Source: Polyangiaceae bacterium (GTDB lineage Bacteria > Myxococcota_A > Polyangia > Polyangiales > Polyangiaceae). Taken from it: a stretch of DNA of 64,000 nucleotides. A program made the translations under genes and the position numbers. The stretch covers positions 257,242 through 321,241 of the forward strand of contig CANJMI010000003.1 of NCBI GenBank assembly GCA_947475525.1. The letters are read 5' to 3'. A model generated the notes under the pieces. The model did not search any database and was not told the DNA's origin. It worked only from the letters and a program-made list of their open reading frames with translations. Of this stretch, positions 1-8,621 are shown piece by piece; positions within the stretch are counted from its first letter, which is position 1, and each line of letters begins with the position of its first letter.

Positions 1-800
1 GGGCCTGACGAACGGCGGCCGTCCTTCTCCGGCGGAATCGATTGCCCGGGCGGCACCGATGATTCGGGAGGGCTTGAGCTCTCGGGCCCGCCCGACCCGA
101 CCTTGCCGTGGTCGCTGTCGCGCGGCGGGCTGCTCTCGTCGATTGCCAGGCTCACCCGCTCGAGCGCGTCATTGACGTCGTCCTCGAGGTTGGTCCCCTG
201 GAACATCGCTTCTGGTGCCGGCTCGGGAGTCGACGGTTGAGTTGGCGGCTTTACAGGCGGTGGACGTAGTGGGGCCAAGAACCCGAGCGAGGTTGCGCCT
301 GACTTTGCCTCCTGGAACGAACCGGCCACGCGCGGGAGCGCGGGGTTCGTCGCGAGCATGTCGAGGTCGTCGGTGATGATGGTGGTCGCGATTTTCGGGG
401 TCACCGGCGGAGCTACCGGCCGCCCTTGGCGTTCGGCTCTCTCAATGCGCTGGCGTCGCGTCGTGTCGGCTTCGAGCGGGTCGGCCGCCTGAAAAAAACT
501 ACGCAGTTCTTCGATTGCGCCGAGCCGCTGCGGCTTGCTGCCGTCATCGGGTACGAGGAGGTCCATCTCGGTGACCTGAGCCGACGAGATCGCCGACTGG
601 AGCTCGCGCATCGCGAGGTAGCGCAGCTCGCTCCCATCGGCCTTGCGCACCGTCCATCCAGAGAGTCCGCCGGAGCCGGCGGGACGGAACACGCGGAACT
701 GGTGTTCGCAGCTCGTGCATTTTACCGTCGTGCCGCGGCTTGACACGAGGGCCGCGTCGAACTCGTAGCGGGTTTTGCAGCGGTCGCAGGTAACGTCCAT
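1..800 (-). CDS. MJ0042-type zinc-ribbon protein with GYF-like segment, 3' end outside window
   Basis: The reading frame opens at ATG 800 and runs off the left edge without a stop, so about 266 residues are visible and the C-terminus is missing. The first 31 residues hold two CxxC knuckles (C5/C8 and C28/C31, starting MDVTCDRC), the pattern of the MJ0042 zinc-ribbon family common at the N-terminus of myxobacterial regulators. Residues about 48-105 (with WTVRKADGSELRYLAMREL) look like a weak GYF_2-type fold, similar in plan to the protein at 2299. The rest is Pro/Ser-rich and probably disordered. It is divergent from serS, with about 96 bp between starts. I cannot assign a function; a cytoplasmic regulatory or scaffold role is an inference from the zinc ribbon plus disordered tail. 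Confidence 0.75.
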   Translation of the reverse strand, partial: MDVTCDRCKTRYEFDAALVSSRGTTVKCTSCEHQFRVFRPAGSGGLSGWTVRKADGSELRYLAMRELQSAISSAQVTEMDLLVPDDGSKPQRLGAIEELRSFFQAADPLEADTTRRQRIERAERQGRPVAPPVTPKIATTIITDDLDMLATNPALPRVAGSFQEAKSGATSLGFLAPLRPPPVKPPTQPSTPEPAPEAMFQGTNLEDDVNDALERVSLAIDESSPPRDSDHGKVGSGGPESSSPPESSVPPGQSIPPEKDGRRSSG

Positions 801-896
801 GGTGCGCTTCGGGGCCGAAAGCTAGCATGGAACTCGCCGTACATTTGTGTGCAAATACGCGGCGGGGCGGGGTGCCGACGGTGTTATGGAGGCGAC

Positions 897-2204
897 ATGC
901 TCGATCTCCGTCAAGTCGTCGATCAACTCGACGAGGTTCGCGCGGGTCTCGCGCGTAGGTCGCCTGCCGCGGCGGCTCAGCTTGGCCCAATCGCTCCGCT
1001 CGCCGCCGAGCGTCGTCGATTGATCGCCGAGTCCGAGAAGATGCAATCCGAGCGCAACGTCGCCAGCAAGGAGATGGCTCGCGCGGACAAACACTCTCCC
1101 GAGTTTGCGGCTCGCCGCGACGAGCTGAAGCAGCTCAGCGCCACCGTCAAGGACCTCGAGGCCCGCACGACGGCCTGCGAAAGTGAACTGCAGGAGCTCC
1201 TCGCGCGTATCCCGAACCTCCCGGCTGAGTCCGTGCCGAACGGTACGGGAGAGGCGGACAACGTCGTGGTCAAGGTTTGGGGGAGCGCTCCCGATCAGCC
1301 GTTCCCCGTGAAGGCTCACTACGACATCGGCACGGACCTCGGCGTGCTCGACTTCGAGCGCGCGACCAAACTCTCCGGACCGCGCTTCACCGTGCTCTGG
1401 GGCGATGGGGCTCGACTCGAACGCGCACTCATCCACTTCATGCTCGAGCTCCACACGCGCGAGCACGGCTACACCGAGGTGCTGCCGCCTTTTCTCGTCA
1501 AGGGCGAGACGCTTTTCGGCACGGGGCAACTTCCCAAATTCGAAGAGGACCTTTTCAAGACCCGCAAGAGCGATCCCGAGCGCAGTTACGACCTCTACTT
1601 GAGCCCAACCGCGGAGGTTCCTTTGACGAATCTCCACGCCGACGAAATTCTCGAAGGCGAAGTTTTGCCTCTCGCCTACACCGCCTACACACCGTGCTTC
1701 CGCAGTGAAGCGGGCAGCTACGGCCAAGACGTGCGCGGGATGATTCGACAACACCAGTTCGACAAGGTCGAGCTTGTGCGCGTGTGCGAACCGGAGCGAT
1801 CCGACGAGGAACTCGAGCTTCTCACGCGGCATGCCGAGACGGTTCTCGAACGTCTAGGGCTGCATTATCGGCGCGTTGCCCTGTGCGCGGCGGACCTCGG
1901 CTTTTCTGCTGCACGGACCTACGACCTCGAGGTTTGGCTGCCGTCGCAGAACAAGTTTCGCGAGATCTCGAGCTGCTCCAACTGCGGGGATTTTCAGGCG
2001 CGCCGCGCGAAGATTCGGTACCGCCCGCAAAAAGGGGACAAGCCGCGGTTGCTGCATACGCTGAACGGGTCGGCGCTCGCGGTCGGCCGAACGCTGATCG
2101 CGATCCTCGAGCAAGGGCAGCGGGCCGACGGTAGCGTCGTTATCCCCGAGGTGCTGCGCGCGTTCATGGGCAGCGACACTCTCCGACCGACCCCGCGACG
2201 CTGA
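897..2204 (+). CDS. serS: Serine--tRNA ligase
   Basis: SerS charges tRNA-Ser with serine in the cytoplasm and is a class II aminoacyl-tRNA synthetase. The 435-aa length is normal. Residues about 25-105 form the long coiled-coil arm that holds the tRNA. The catalytic domain shows the serine-binding TAE loop (SPTAEVPLTN), motif 2 around residue 269 (PCFRSEAGSYGQDVRG) and motif 3 near residue 397 (NGSALAVGRTLIAILE). The frame is open upstream to 849, but ATG 897 is preferred because GGAGG sits just in front of it and the family N-terminus (MLDLR) begins there. It is transcribed divergently from the zinc-ribbon gene. Long open frames on the opposite strand here are shadows of the GC-rich codons. 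Confidence 0.97.
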   Translation: MLDLRQVVDQLDEVRAGLARRSPAAAAQLGPIAPLAAERRRLIAESEKMQSERNVASKEMARADKHSPEFAARRDELKQLSATVKDLEARTTACESELQELLARIPNLPAESVPNGTGEADNVVVKVWGSAPDQPFPVKAHYDIGTDLGVLDFERATKLSGPRFTVLWGDGARLERALIHFMLELHTREHGYTEVLPPFLVKGETLFGTGQLPKFEEDLFKTRKSDPERSYDLYLSPTAEVPLTNLHADEILEGEVLPLAYTAYTPCFRSEAGSYGQDVRGMIRQHQFDKVELVRVCEPERSDEELELLTRHAETVLERLGLHYRRVALCAADLGFSAARTYDLEVWLPSQNKFREISSCSNCGDFQARRAKIRYRPQKGDKPRLLHTLNGSALAVGRTLIAILEQGQRADGSVVIPEVLRAFMGSDTLRPTPRR

Positions 2205-2298
2205 GGCTCCCGAGAGCGCGGCCGATTGCCGGGCCGACGGCTATGTATTTGGGTCATTAAGTTGGCCTGACCGGAGCGCCCATGGAACAGAGTCCACT

Positions 2299-2982
2299 AT
2301 GGGCGCGGCCGAGCGCATCTCTCGTAGCTCCGATCACGCGTCGCAGCGTCGCTCTCTCAGTTCTTGGGAGGGCGAGGAGACGTGCGACTACGACCAGTGG
2401 TGCGTTGAGCTCGACGGCTCGATAACCTGCCTCTCGAAGCGGCAACTCTGGACGGCCCTCGCACGCGGTCGCGTGGCTCCCGAGACCCCAGTCTGGCGTG
2501 ATGGTCTTGGACACTGGGTGGCGATTGCCGACGTCGCCGAGCTCACCGTGGACGACGAAGACTTGCGTGTTTCGGTGCCTGAGCGCTCAGAGATTCGCGT
2601 GCGGCGCGTTCCTTCACCCTTGGCGGTTTCGGCATTGGACCGGCCGAGTCGGTGGCGGACGCGGTCTGTCGAGCTCGCGACCTTGCCGTTCACGTTGATC
2701 CGCCTCGGGGCTGCCGCGACCGGCACGGCTTCGGCTCGCGCTGTTCGCTCCGTCGGGCGTCGGCTCACACGCCGCGCGGTGTTGCGAGCGGCCGCGATCG
2801 TCACGCTTGCCGTGGCCGGGGCCGTCGCTGGCATTCACGGCGCGAGCCTCGCCGACGACGATGTGCCTCGGGCGCAGCGCGTTGGGGTGGACGTGGCTGA
2901 ATACGCTCGATTTCTCTCCGCACGGGTCCACATGCGGACCGTCGAGAACGAACGCATCTGGTGGAGCGAACGCTGGCGCTGA
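2299..2982 (+). CDS. GYF_2-like domain protein with one membrane segment
   Basis: This 227-aa protein has a GYF_2-like (DUF4339-type) module at about residues 33-80: a QWCVELDG start, an L-W-x-A-L-x-x-G-R-V middle and a GLGHWVAI end. Such modules bind peptides and often sit beside a transmembrane anchor. A single hydrophobic stretch follows at about residues 158-180 (IVTLAVAGAVAGIHG), with a short charged tail outside it. The arrangement suggests a cytoplasmic binding domain tethered to the inner membrane, but orientation and partner are unknown. The start is uncertain because no strong ribosome site precedes ATG 2299. It sits alone between serS and tRNA-Gln. Confidence 0.7.
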   Translation: MGAAERISRSSDHASQRRSLSSWEGEETCDYDQWCVELDGSITCLSKRQLWTALARGRVAPETPVWRDGLGHWVAIADVAELTVDDEDLRVSVPERSEIRVRRVPSPLAVSALDRPSRWRTRSVELATLPFTLIRLGAAATGTASARAVRSVGRRLTRRAVLRAAAIVTLAVAGAVAGIHGASLADDDVPRAQRVGVDVAEYARFLSARVHMRTVENERIWWSERWR

Positions 2983-3094
2983 CCCGCGCGCGCGCCTCAA
3001 AAATCCCGAGCGGGCGCCCATCGGGCCGTCATTGAAATTCTTCGGATCCGACGGTTGGAGTGGGACGCGACGGTGTGTTAACGTCCGCCGCTCC

Positions 3095-3165
3095 TCCGGC
3101 ATCGTCTAAAGGCAGGACAGAGGACTTTGAATCCTCGAATCGTGGTTCGAATCCACGTGCCGGAA
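3095..3165 (+). tRNA. tRNA-Gln (anticodon TTG)
   Basis: The acceptor arms TCCGGCA and TGCCGGA pair perfectly. The anticodon stem (3120-3124 with 3132-3136) encloses the loop CTTTGAA, giving anticodon TTG at 3127-3129, which reads CAA/CAG glutamine codons. The T arm carries GGTTCGAATCC. The gene starts with T, as bacterial tRNA-Gln does, and CCA is not encoded (the genome reads ACCC after the acceptor stem). No convincing promoter is visible. Confidence 0.95.
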
Positions 3166-3235
3166 CCCGCTGCATCGCTCCTCTATCCCGCACCGAACGG
3201 GCTCTTCCCGCTCGCTTTTACAGGGGAATGGTGAC

Positions 3236-4849
3236 TTGCCTATGGCGCACCGGCTTCCCGAAGAAATCACCATCGAGCTCGGTCTCGACGACCCCGACGA
3301 CGACGCTTCGCTGCGCCAGGCGGTCGCCCGTCGACTCGGCGTGGCGGTCGAACATCTTCCCGAGGTCGAGGTCTATCGTCGGTCGATCGACGCACGCGAT
3401 TCTCGGGTGCGATTTCGGCTTCTGCTCGGCCTCGGGTCGCACGAAGCCACCTTCGAGCTCGGGGGCGTGACGCCGCGCGAGGTCGACGGCCCGGCAGAGG
3501 TCGTGATCGTCGGCGACGGACCTGCGGGCATGTTCTGCGCATACGAACTCGCGCGACGTGGCATAGCCTCGATCGTTCTCGATCGCGGCAAGGAGGTCCA
3601 GCCGCGCCGCATCGATCTGCGAGGCCTCAATCAGCGTGGACTGGTCGATACCGACAGCAATTACTGCTTCGGCGAAGGCGGCGCCGGCACGTACAGCGAT
3701 GGCAAGCTCTACACGCGAGCGCACAAGCGCGGCAACGTGCGCGACGTCATCGAGGTCCTCGCCATTCACGGCGCACCCGCGGCCATTCTCACCGATGCGC
3801 GCCCTCACATCGGTTCGAACCGTCTGCCCAAAGTGGTGACGCGAATTCGCGAAAGACTCGAATCGGTCGGTGTCGTGTTCCGCTTCGGCGCGAGGGTCAC
3901 CGACTTGCTCGTCGCCGGCGAAGGCGATGCGCGGACGGTTCGTGGGGTGCGTCTCGCGGATGGGAGCGAGCTTGGCGCGCGCGCGGTCGTGTTGGCGACG
4001 GGCCATTCGGCGCGTGACGTCTTCGAGCTCGTTGACCGCGCGGGTGTGCGTCTCGAAGCGAAGGCGTTCGCGCTCGGCGTTCGCATCGAGCATCCGCAGC
4101 CACTGATCAATCGCATTCAATACGGTCAAGACGCCGGGCATCCTCGCCTGCCGAACGCCGCATACCGTCTGGCGACGACGGTCGAGGAGCGCGGCGTGTT
4201 CTCGTTTTGCATGTGCCCCGGCGGATGGGTCGTGCCAGCCTCGACCGAGCCCGGGGCACTCGTCGTCAACGGCATGAGCCTCGCCAAGCGAAACTCCCCG
4301 TTCGCGAATTCGGGCTTCGTGGTTTCGGTGGAGCTCGCGGACCTCGCGGCTGCGGGCTATTCGGGTCCGCTCGCGGGGGTTCAATTGCAGACCGAACTCG
4401 AGCGGATGGCGTTCGTTGCGGGGGGCTCTTCGCTGCAGGCTCCGGCGACGCGCGTGACGGACTTCGTGGCCGGGCGCGGTTCGACGACGCTGCCGCCCTC
4501 GAGCTACATCCCAGGTCTCGTACCTTGCGACGTAGGCGAGGTGCTCGATGCCGGACGTCTGCCTCTCGCCGCGAAAATGCGCGAAGCTCTGCGGCGCTTC
4601 GATCGGAGCCTGCGCGGCTACATGACCGAAGACGCCGTGTTGATTGGGGTCGAGACGCGAACGAGCTCGCCGGTCCGCATTCCGAGGGACCCGACCACGA
4701 CCGAATCGCATGACCTCGGTGGGCTCTTTCCGACCGGGGAGGGTGCCGGCTACGCGGGGGGAATTGTCAGCGCAGCGCTCGATGGCATTCGTGTCGCCGA
4801 GTCGGTCGCCGCAAAGCTCACGCGAAGCTCGAGCTTATCCCAACGGTAG
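3236..4849 (+). CDS. FAD-dependent oxidoreductase, COG2509 type
   Basis: The 537-aa protein matches the layout of the uncharacterised FAD-dependent dehydrogenase group (COG2509). An N-terminal domain of about 85 residues precedes the dinucleotide fold, whose GDGPAG loop lies at residues 93-98 and whose first acidic residue after strand 2 is in VLDRGKE. Further flavoprotein marks are the FGEGGAGTYSDGKLYTR block and a C-terminal FAD-contact segment (GLFPTGEGAGYAGGI). TTG 3236 lies 8 nt after AGGGGA and is my preferred start; ATG 3242 is possible. The physiological substrate of the family is unknown and nothing nearby suggests one. It is cytoplasmic, with no signal peptide. Confidence 0.85.
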   Translation: MPMAHRLPEEITIELGLDDPDDDASLRQAVARRLGVAVEHLPEVEVYRRSIDARDSRVRFRLLLGLGSHEATFELGGVTPREVDGPAEVVIVGDGPAGMFCAYELARRGIASIVLDRGKEVQPRRIDLRGLNQRGLVDTDSNYCFGEGGAGTYSDGKLYTRAHKRGNVRDVIEVLAIHGAPAAILTDARPHIGSNRLPKVVTRIRERLESVGVVFRFGARVTDLLVAGEGDARTVRGVRLADGSELGARAVVLATGHSARDVFELVDRAGVRLEAKAFALGVRIEHPQPLINRIQYGQDAGHPRLPNAAYRLATTVEERGVFSFCMCPGGWVVPASTEPGALVVNGMSLAKRNSPFANSGFVVSVELADLAAAGYSGPLAGVQLQTELERMAFVAGGSSLQAPATRVTDFVAGRGSTTLPPSSYIPGLVPCDVGEVLDAGRLPLAAKMREALRRFDRSLRGYMTEDAVLIGVETRTSSPVRIPRDPTTTESHDLGGLFPTGEGAGYAGGIVSAALDGIRVAESVAAKLTRSSSLSQR

Positions 4850-4912
4850 AGCCACGCCTGTGCGCGACGCTCGGTCGCGGGTGCCGTCGGTGATAGCCTC
4901 TCGCGGAGGCGG

Positions 4913-5524
4913 ATGGACGAGGAGGAGGCGAAGTTTGTAGGGCGCCTCATCGCGCGTGATGAGACGGCGTTCAACGAACTGGTGGTGCTCTTCGAACGGC
5001 GGGTGTTCAGCCTCGTGCTCCGCATGCTCGGCCGCCAAGCCGATGCCGAGGAGGTCACGCAGGACGTCTTCATTCAGGTGTTCCGCAACGTCGAGTCGTT
5101 TCGCGGTGACTCGAAACTCTCGACTTGGATCTTCCGGATTGGCATCAATCTCTGCAAAAATCGCATGAACTACGATGCGCGGCGTCAGAGCCGGCGCCAC
5201 GATGACCTCGGCGACTACGAAGAAAGTGACGCGCTTCAAGGCGGCGACGGGGTGAGCGTCGGGGCGGTAGCGAGGCCCGATCACGCTGCCGAAGAGCGGC
5301 AGCTCATCGAGGTGGTTCGCGAGGCTCTCGAGACGCTCGACCCCGAGCACCGCCAGCTCGTTATCTTGCGCGACGTCGAAGACCTCGCCTACGAAGAGAT
5401 CGCCGAAGTGACGGGACTCAACATCGGAACTGTGAAAAGCCGCATCCACCGTGGCCGCTCGCAACTGCGTGAGAAGGTCGAGAGACTGATGCTGCAACGT
5501 AAAGTGAGAAAGGCGGAGCCATGA
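4913..5524 (+). CDS. ECF-type RNA polymerase sigma factor
   Basis: This is a 203-aa group IV (ECF) sigma factor. Region 2 occupies about residues 8-80 and contains the core-binding and -10 recognition helices (ADAEEVTQDVFIQVF, then STWIFRIGINLCKN). A variable acidic linker follows. Region 4 at about residues 128-185 carries the typical DVEDLAYEEIAEVTG and IGTVKSRIHRGRSQLR helix-turn-helix. It would redirect RNA polymerase to a small regulon in response to an envelope or stress cue. Its stop codon overlaps the start of the next gene (ATGA), which encodes a small membrane protein, the usual place for an anti-sigma factor. Confidence 0.93.
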   Translation: MDEEEAKFVGRLIARDETAFNELVVLFERRVFSLVLRMLGRQADAEEVTQDVFIQVFRNVESFRGDSKLSTWIFRIGINLCKNRMNYDARRQSRRHDDLGDYEESDALQGGDGVSVGAVARPDHAAEERQLIEVVREALETLDPEHRQLVILRDVEDLAYEEIAEVTGLNIGTVKSRIHRGRSQLREKVERLMLQRKVRKAEP

Positions 5525-5916
5525 GTGAGGACAGCGAACGAGAGGCCGAGCGACCTCAGTCGCAGCCGGGGGAAGGCGAGGCTCCGCAGGCGAGCGTAGA
5601 TGCGGTGGCGTCGGCTCCCGCGGGAGAGGACATGGACGCTGCGCCTTTCGACGAAGTGGACGTGCGGGACTTGCTGCGCCGCGCGCTCGACGGCGAGCCG
5701 AAGGGTGACTCGGGCAGCGTACTTGCCAACGTGCAGCGACGCCTGCGGGACGAGTCGAAGGGTCAGTACTTCGCAGACGGCTGGGCCACGGCGCCTACCC
5801 CCCGCGAAACGTATCTGATCACAGCAGCCGTGATGTTCGCCCTGCTCGTTGCCGCGTGGTTCCTTCTCGGACCGTACGGCATTCACCGGGTCGAGGCCGC
5901 GGTCAGAGCGCGCTGA
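5521..5916 (+). CDS. Small single-pass membrane protein, possible anti-sigma factor
   Basis: The 131-aa product begins inside the sigma-factor stop codon (4-bp ATGA overlap), so the two are translationally coupled. It has an acidic, Pro/Glu-rich N-terminal half, a short helical stretch (DVRDLLRRALDGEP) and one transmembrane segment near residues 98-118 (ITAAVMFALLVAAWFLLG). This plan, a cytoplasmic part ahead of one membrane helix, matches anti-sigma factors, but no zinc-binding HxxxCxxC motif of the ZAS class is present. The role is inferred from position and topology only. Confidence 0.65.
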   Translation: MSEDSEREAERPQSQPGEGEAPQASVDAVASAPAGEDMDAAPFDEVDVRDLLRRALDGEPKGDSGSVLANVQRRLRDESKGQYFADGWATAPTPRETYLITAAVMFALLVAAWFLLGPYGIHRVEAAVRAR

Positions 5917-5923
5917 TTTCGAA

Positions 5924-6703
5924 TTAGACCGCGGTCCAACGAATGAGGATCGCGGTGATGTTGTCCGGTCCGCCGTTGGCGTTTGCGCGCTCAATCAGCT
6001 TAGAAGCCGTCTCTTTGATGTCGCCGGTCGACTCGTTGAGAATCTCTTCAATCTGCGCGTCCGACACCGGGCCCGCAAGGCCATCCGAGCACAGCAAGTA
6101 GGTGTCACCGATCTCCGGCACCTCGAAGCGCGTGTCGACCTTCACGGTGTCCTTCATGCCTAGTGCGCGCACGATCACGTTCTTGTGCGGGAAGTTCTCG
6201 ATCTCTTCCGCTGTGAGACGCTTCATCTTGATGTAGTCGTTCAGCAGCGAGTGGTCTTCCGTCATCGCTTCGAGGCGACCTTTGCGGAAGCGGTAGCATC
6301 GGCTGTCGCCGACGTGGGCGATGTAGACGCCTTCGTCCGCGGCGTAGAGGCAGACGAAGGTCGTGCCCATGCCGCGCTTCTTCCCGTCTCGCTGCGACGT
6401 CTGGTAGATGCGGAGGTTGGCGAGCTTGACTCCGGTGATGAGGCGATTTTCCTCGTACCCCTTCGACCGGTCCATCTTGTAGGGCCACGTCCGCTCCGGG
6501 TCGTCGGAGGTCTCGGCCAAGAAGTCGCCCATCGCCTCGATCGACATTTTGGACGCCACTTCGCCGGAAGCGTGGCCGCCCATGCCGTCAGCGACCAAAT
6601 AGAGGCCGAACTCCGTCATCAGCGCGAAGTTGTCCTCGTTGTGGTTGCGCTTGCGCCCGACGTTCGTCTCGCCGGCGACCTCAATCCTCACTTCTTGCGC
6701 CAA
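5924..6703 (-). CDS. PP2C-family Ser/Thr protein phosphatase
   Basis: The 259-aa protein removes phosphate from Ser/Thr and is the natural opponent of the Hanks-type kinases in this window. All PP2C metal-binding motifs are visible: RNHNEDNF near residue 19, VADGMGGHASGE near residue 37, LCSDGL near residue 198 and GGPDNITAI near the C-terminus. There is no membrane segment, so it is cytoplasmic. It is convergent with the sigma-factor operon (7 bp between stops) and divergent from the small membrane-protein gene at 6818. Length is typical of the PrpC/Stp group. Confidence 0.95.
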   Translation of the reverse strand: MAQEVRIEVAGETNVGRKRNHNEDNFALMTEFGLYLVADGMGGHASGEVASKMSIEAMGDFLAETSDDPERTWPYKMDRSKGYEENRLITGVKLANLRIYQTSQRDGKKRGMGTTFVCLYAADEGVYIAHVGDSRCYRFRKGRLEAMTEDHSLLNDYIKMKRLTAEEIENFPHKNVIVRALGMKDTVKVDTRFEVPEIGDTYLLCSDGLAGPVSDAQIEEILNESTGDIKETASKLIERANANGGPDNITAILIRWTAV

Positions 6704-6817
6704 GGCTGTGCTCGATTTCTCAGGTTACCGAAAAGGACCCCGATGGTAAGCGCAAGGTCCCTCGCCTACCAGGATTTCTTGTTCCATTTTGCGAATCGCT
6801 GGTGCACAAATATTTGT

Positions 6818-7051
6818 ATGCACGAAGCCTTTGATCCTGAGCCGATCCGCGAACTCCCTGCGGACGAGCCTCGCACGCCAATGTGGTTGCCGGCGGTGGG
6901 GGTGGCGCTCTTCGTCGCGCTCGGGGCGCTCTTTTGCCTGACCGGTCCGCGCGTGACTAGCCCAGGCGCCACAAGTGCCAGCGCTGTCGCTCCGTCGTCG
7001 AGCGCGAGCGCGAGCGCGGCCCAGGCTCCAGCCGCAGCGGCGCACCCATGA
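6818..7051 (+). CDS. Small membrane protein of 77 aa
   Basis: The ATG at 6818 opens a 77-aa frame: a short acidic N-terminus, one strongly hydrophobic helix (residues about 22-43, with GVALFVALGALFCL) and an Ala/Ser/Pro-rich tail. The stop overlaps the start of the hydroxybutyryl-CoA dehydrogenase gene (ATGA), which supports real translation. The frame is open further upstream to 6185, but that stretch is antisense to the PP2C gene. No family is recognised and no function is proposed. Confidence 0.6.
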   Translation: MHEAFDPEPIRELPADEPRTPMWLPAVGVALFVALGALFCLTGPRVTSPGATSASAVAPSSSASASAAQAPAAAAHP

Positions 7052-7923
7052 AGAGCGTGTTGGTTGTCGGCACCGGTACGATGGGTCGGGGCATCGCTCA
7101 GGTCACCGCATCGGCAGGCCTCGAGACGCGAGTCTGCGATGTCAACCTCGGCGTCGCCGAGCGGGCGGTAGCAAGCATCGCCGAGGCCCTCGACCGTCGC
7201 GTCGTGCAGGGCAAACTCGACGCGGTGGAGCGTTCGGCAATCGTCGCGCGGCTTCACGCGAGCGATGACCTGGTGGCCGCCGCTGCTGGAATCGAGCTCG
7301 CGATCGAGGCGGTGCCGGAAGACATGGCGCTGAAGGTGCGTGTCCTTGCGACGGTCGCGAAAGCGGCGCCGCCTACGGCGATTCTCGCCAGCAACACGTC
7401 GAGCCTCTCCGTCACCGAGCTTGGCCAGCGACTCGAAGCGGGGGACCGCACCGTTGGCCTCCATTTTTTCAATCCGCCGCCGGCGATGGCGCTGCTCGAG
7501 ATCGTTCGAGGCCTGCACACGACGGAGGCCGTTGTCGACCAATGCCAGGTGCTCGCGAAGCGCCTCGGTAAGACCTCGATCCTCGTCAACGATTCGCCCG
7601 GCTTTGCGACGAGCCGTCTCGGCGTCGCGCTTGGCGCGGAAGCCATTCGGATGCTCGAGGCGGGCGTCGCCTCGGTGGAGGACATCGATCGCGCGATGGA
7701 GCTCGGTTACCGCCATCCGATGGGCCCCCTCAAGCTCGGTGATCTCGTCGGACTCGATGTGCGCCTTGCGATTCTCGAGCACCTTCACCGCGAGGTCGGC
7801 GAACAATTTCGGCCGCCCCAGCTGCTGCGACAGATGGTGCGCGCGGGTTGGTTGGGTAAGAAGTCGGGCAAGGGTTTCTATGACTGGTCGGGCGAGACGC
7901 CCATCGCGCGGAAGTTGGTGTAG
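7048..7923 (+). CDS. 3-hydroxybutyryl-CoA dehydrogenase
   Basis: This 291-aa enzyme interconverts acetoacetyl-CoA and 3-hydroxybutyryl-CoA with NAD(P)H, a step of beta-oxidation or butyryl-CoA/PHB metabolism. The N-terminal Rossmann loop is VGTGTMGRGIA (residues 7-17). Catalytic-region motifs follow: NTSSLSV with the substrate Ser near 118, GLHFFNPPPAM with the catalytic His at 139 and Glu 151, then VNDSPGF near 180. The C-terminal helical dimerisation domain (YRHPMGPLKLGDLVGLD) is complete. The length fits the stand-alone Hbd/PaaH group. It is translationally coupled to the small membrane-protein gene upstream. The exact pathway cannot be fixed from the neighbours. Confidence 0.93.
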   Translation: MKSVLVVGTGTMGRGIAQVTASAGLETRVCDVNLGVAERAVASIAEALDRRVVQGKLDAVERSAIVARLHASDDLVAAAAGIELAIEAVPEDMALKVRVLATVAKAAPPTAILASNTSSLSVTELGQRLEAGDRTVGLHFFNPPPAMALLEIVRGLHTTEAVVDQCQVLAKRLGKTSILVNDSPGFATSRLGVALGAEAIRMLEAGVASVEDIDRAMELGYRHPMGPLKLGDLVGLDVRLAILEHLHREVGEQFRPPQLLRQMVRAGWLGKKSGKGFYDWSGETPIARKLV

Positions 7924-7932
7924 GGTTAATCC

Positions 7933-8568
7933 ATGCGAATCTTCTTCGCGACACTCCTCACCGCCATCACGTTGACTTCGGCAGGCGCTCTTGCCGCCGG
8001 CGCCCGCCCGAAGGAGGCGAGTGGCGCCGCGGAGGCCAAGGTGAAGCCCCAAAAGGTTGTGCCCAAGGATCCGCAGAACGTTCGCGGCATCAGCGCCTAC
8101 GAGGAGACCATCGCTCGCGGCAAAGAGTTCGCCGGGCGGAAGGACTGGTCGGCCGCGGCGGGGGTCTTCGGAGACGCGATCGCGATGGCGCCAGACGATG
8201 CTCGCGGCTACTTGCTGCTTGCTCAAGCGAAGCGCGACGCCGACGTGCTGGAGATCGTTGAGAAGGGTCGCACGAAGAAGGGCACCGAGCCCGTCGAAGC
8301 GAAGTTGATGTTCGTGCGTGCCGAGTTGCTCGAGCGAAAAGCGTCGCTCACGCCGACGAATGCGGCGGCAGCGGATTTTGGCGAGGCGCTGAAAACGGTT
8401 TGGGATCAGTCCGTACAGGCCTGGGGAGCGTATGCCGCATACGTGACGACTCACACCCGCGCGCCGGACTACACCGCAACGGCGGACGCGCGCCGCAAGG
8501 CCATCGCCGAGCGTGGCGTGCGTGAGCAGCAGTACAGCGTCGTGCGCTCGAAGCGCGACAACAAGTAA
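7933..8568 (+). CDS. Secreted TPR-like protein
   Basis: The 211-aa product has a clear Sec signal peptide (FFATLLTAITLTSAGALA, cleavage near residue 22), so it is periplasmic or exported. The mature part is Lys-rich and then helical; the segment SAAAGVFGDAIAMAPDDARGYLLLAQAK reads like one tetratricopeptide repeat (TPR) pair. No catalytic motif is seen. It starts 9 bp after the dehydrogenase stop and may be co-transcribed. The function is unknown; helical repeats suggest a protein-binding role. Confidence 0.7.
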   Translation: MRIFFATLLTAITLTSAGALAAGARPKEASGAAEAKVKPQKVVPKDPQNVRGISAYEETIARGKEFAGRKDWSAAAGVFGDAIAMAPDDARGYLLLAQAKRDADVLEIVEKGRTKKGTEPVEAKLMFVRAELLERKASLTPTNAAAADFGEALKTVWDQSVQAWGAYAAYVTTHTRAPDYTATADARRKAIAERGVREQQYSVVRSKRDNK

Positions 8569-8621
8569 GCCCGCCTCGTTCAAGCGACCGCGCCGGCAGC
8601 GCCGCTATCGAGGCCGCACCG

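Noticed and set aside
822..1832. Minus-strand open frame of 336 codons across serS
   Set aside because: It is antisense to serS, whose class II synthetase motifs are unambiguous, and it shows no domain of its own.
3055..3083. Promoter of tRNA-Gln (TTGGAG, 17 bp, TTAACG)
   Set aside because: It matches the -35 and -10 consensus at too few positions to be listed.
3218..4711. Minus-strand open frame of 497 codons across the FAD-dependent dehydrogenase gene
   Set aside because: It is Arg/Asp-rich shadow sequence; the plus strand has a clear FAD-binding fold.
6766..8583. Minus-strand open frame of 605 codons
   Set aside because: It covers the plus-strand dehydrogenase and TPR genes and shows no family motifs.
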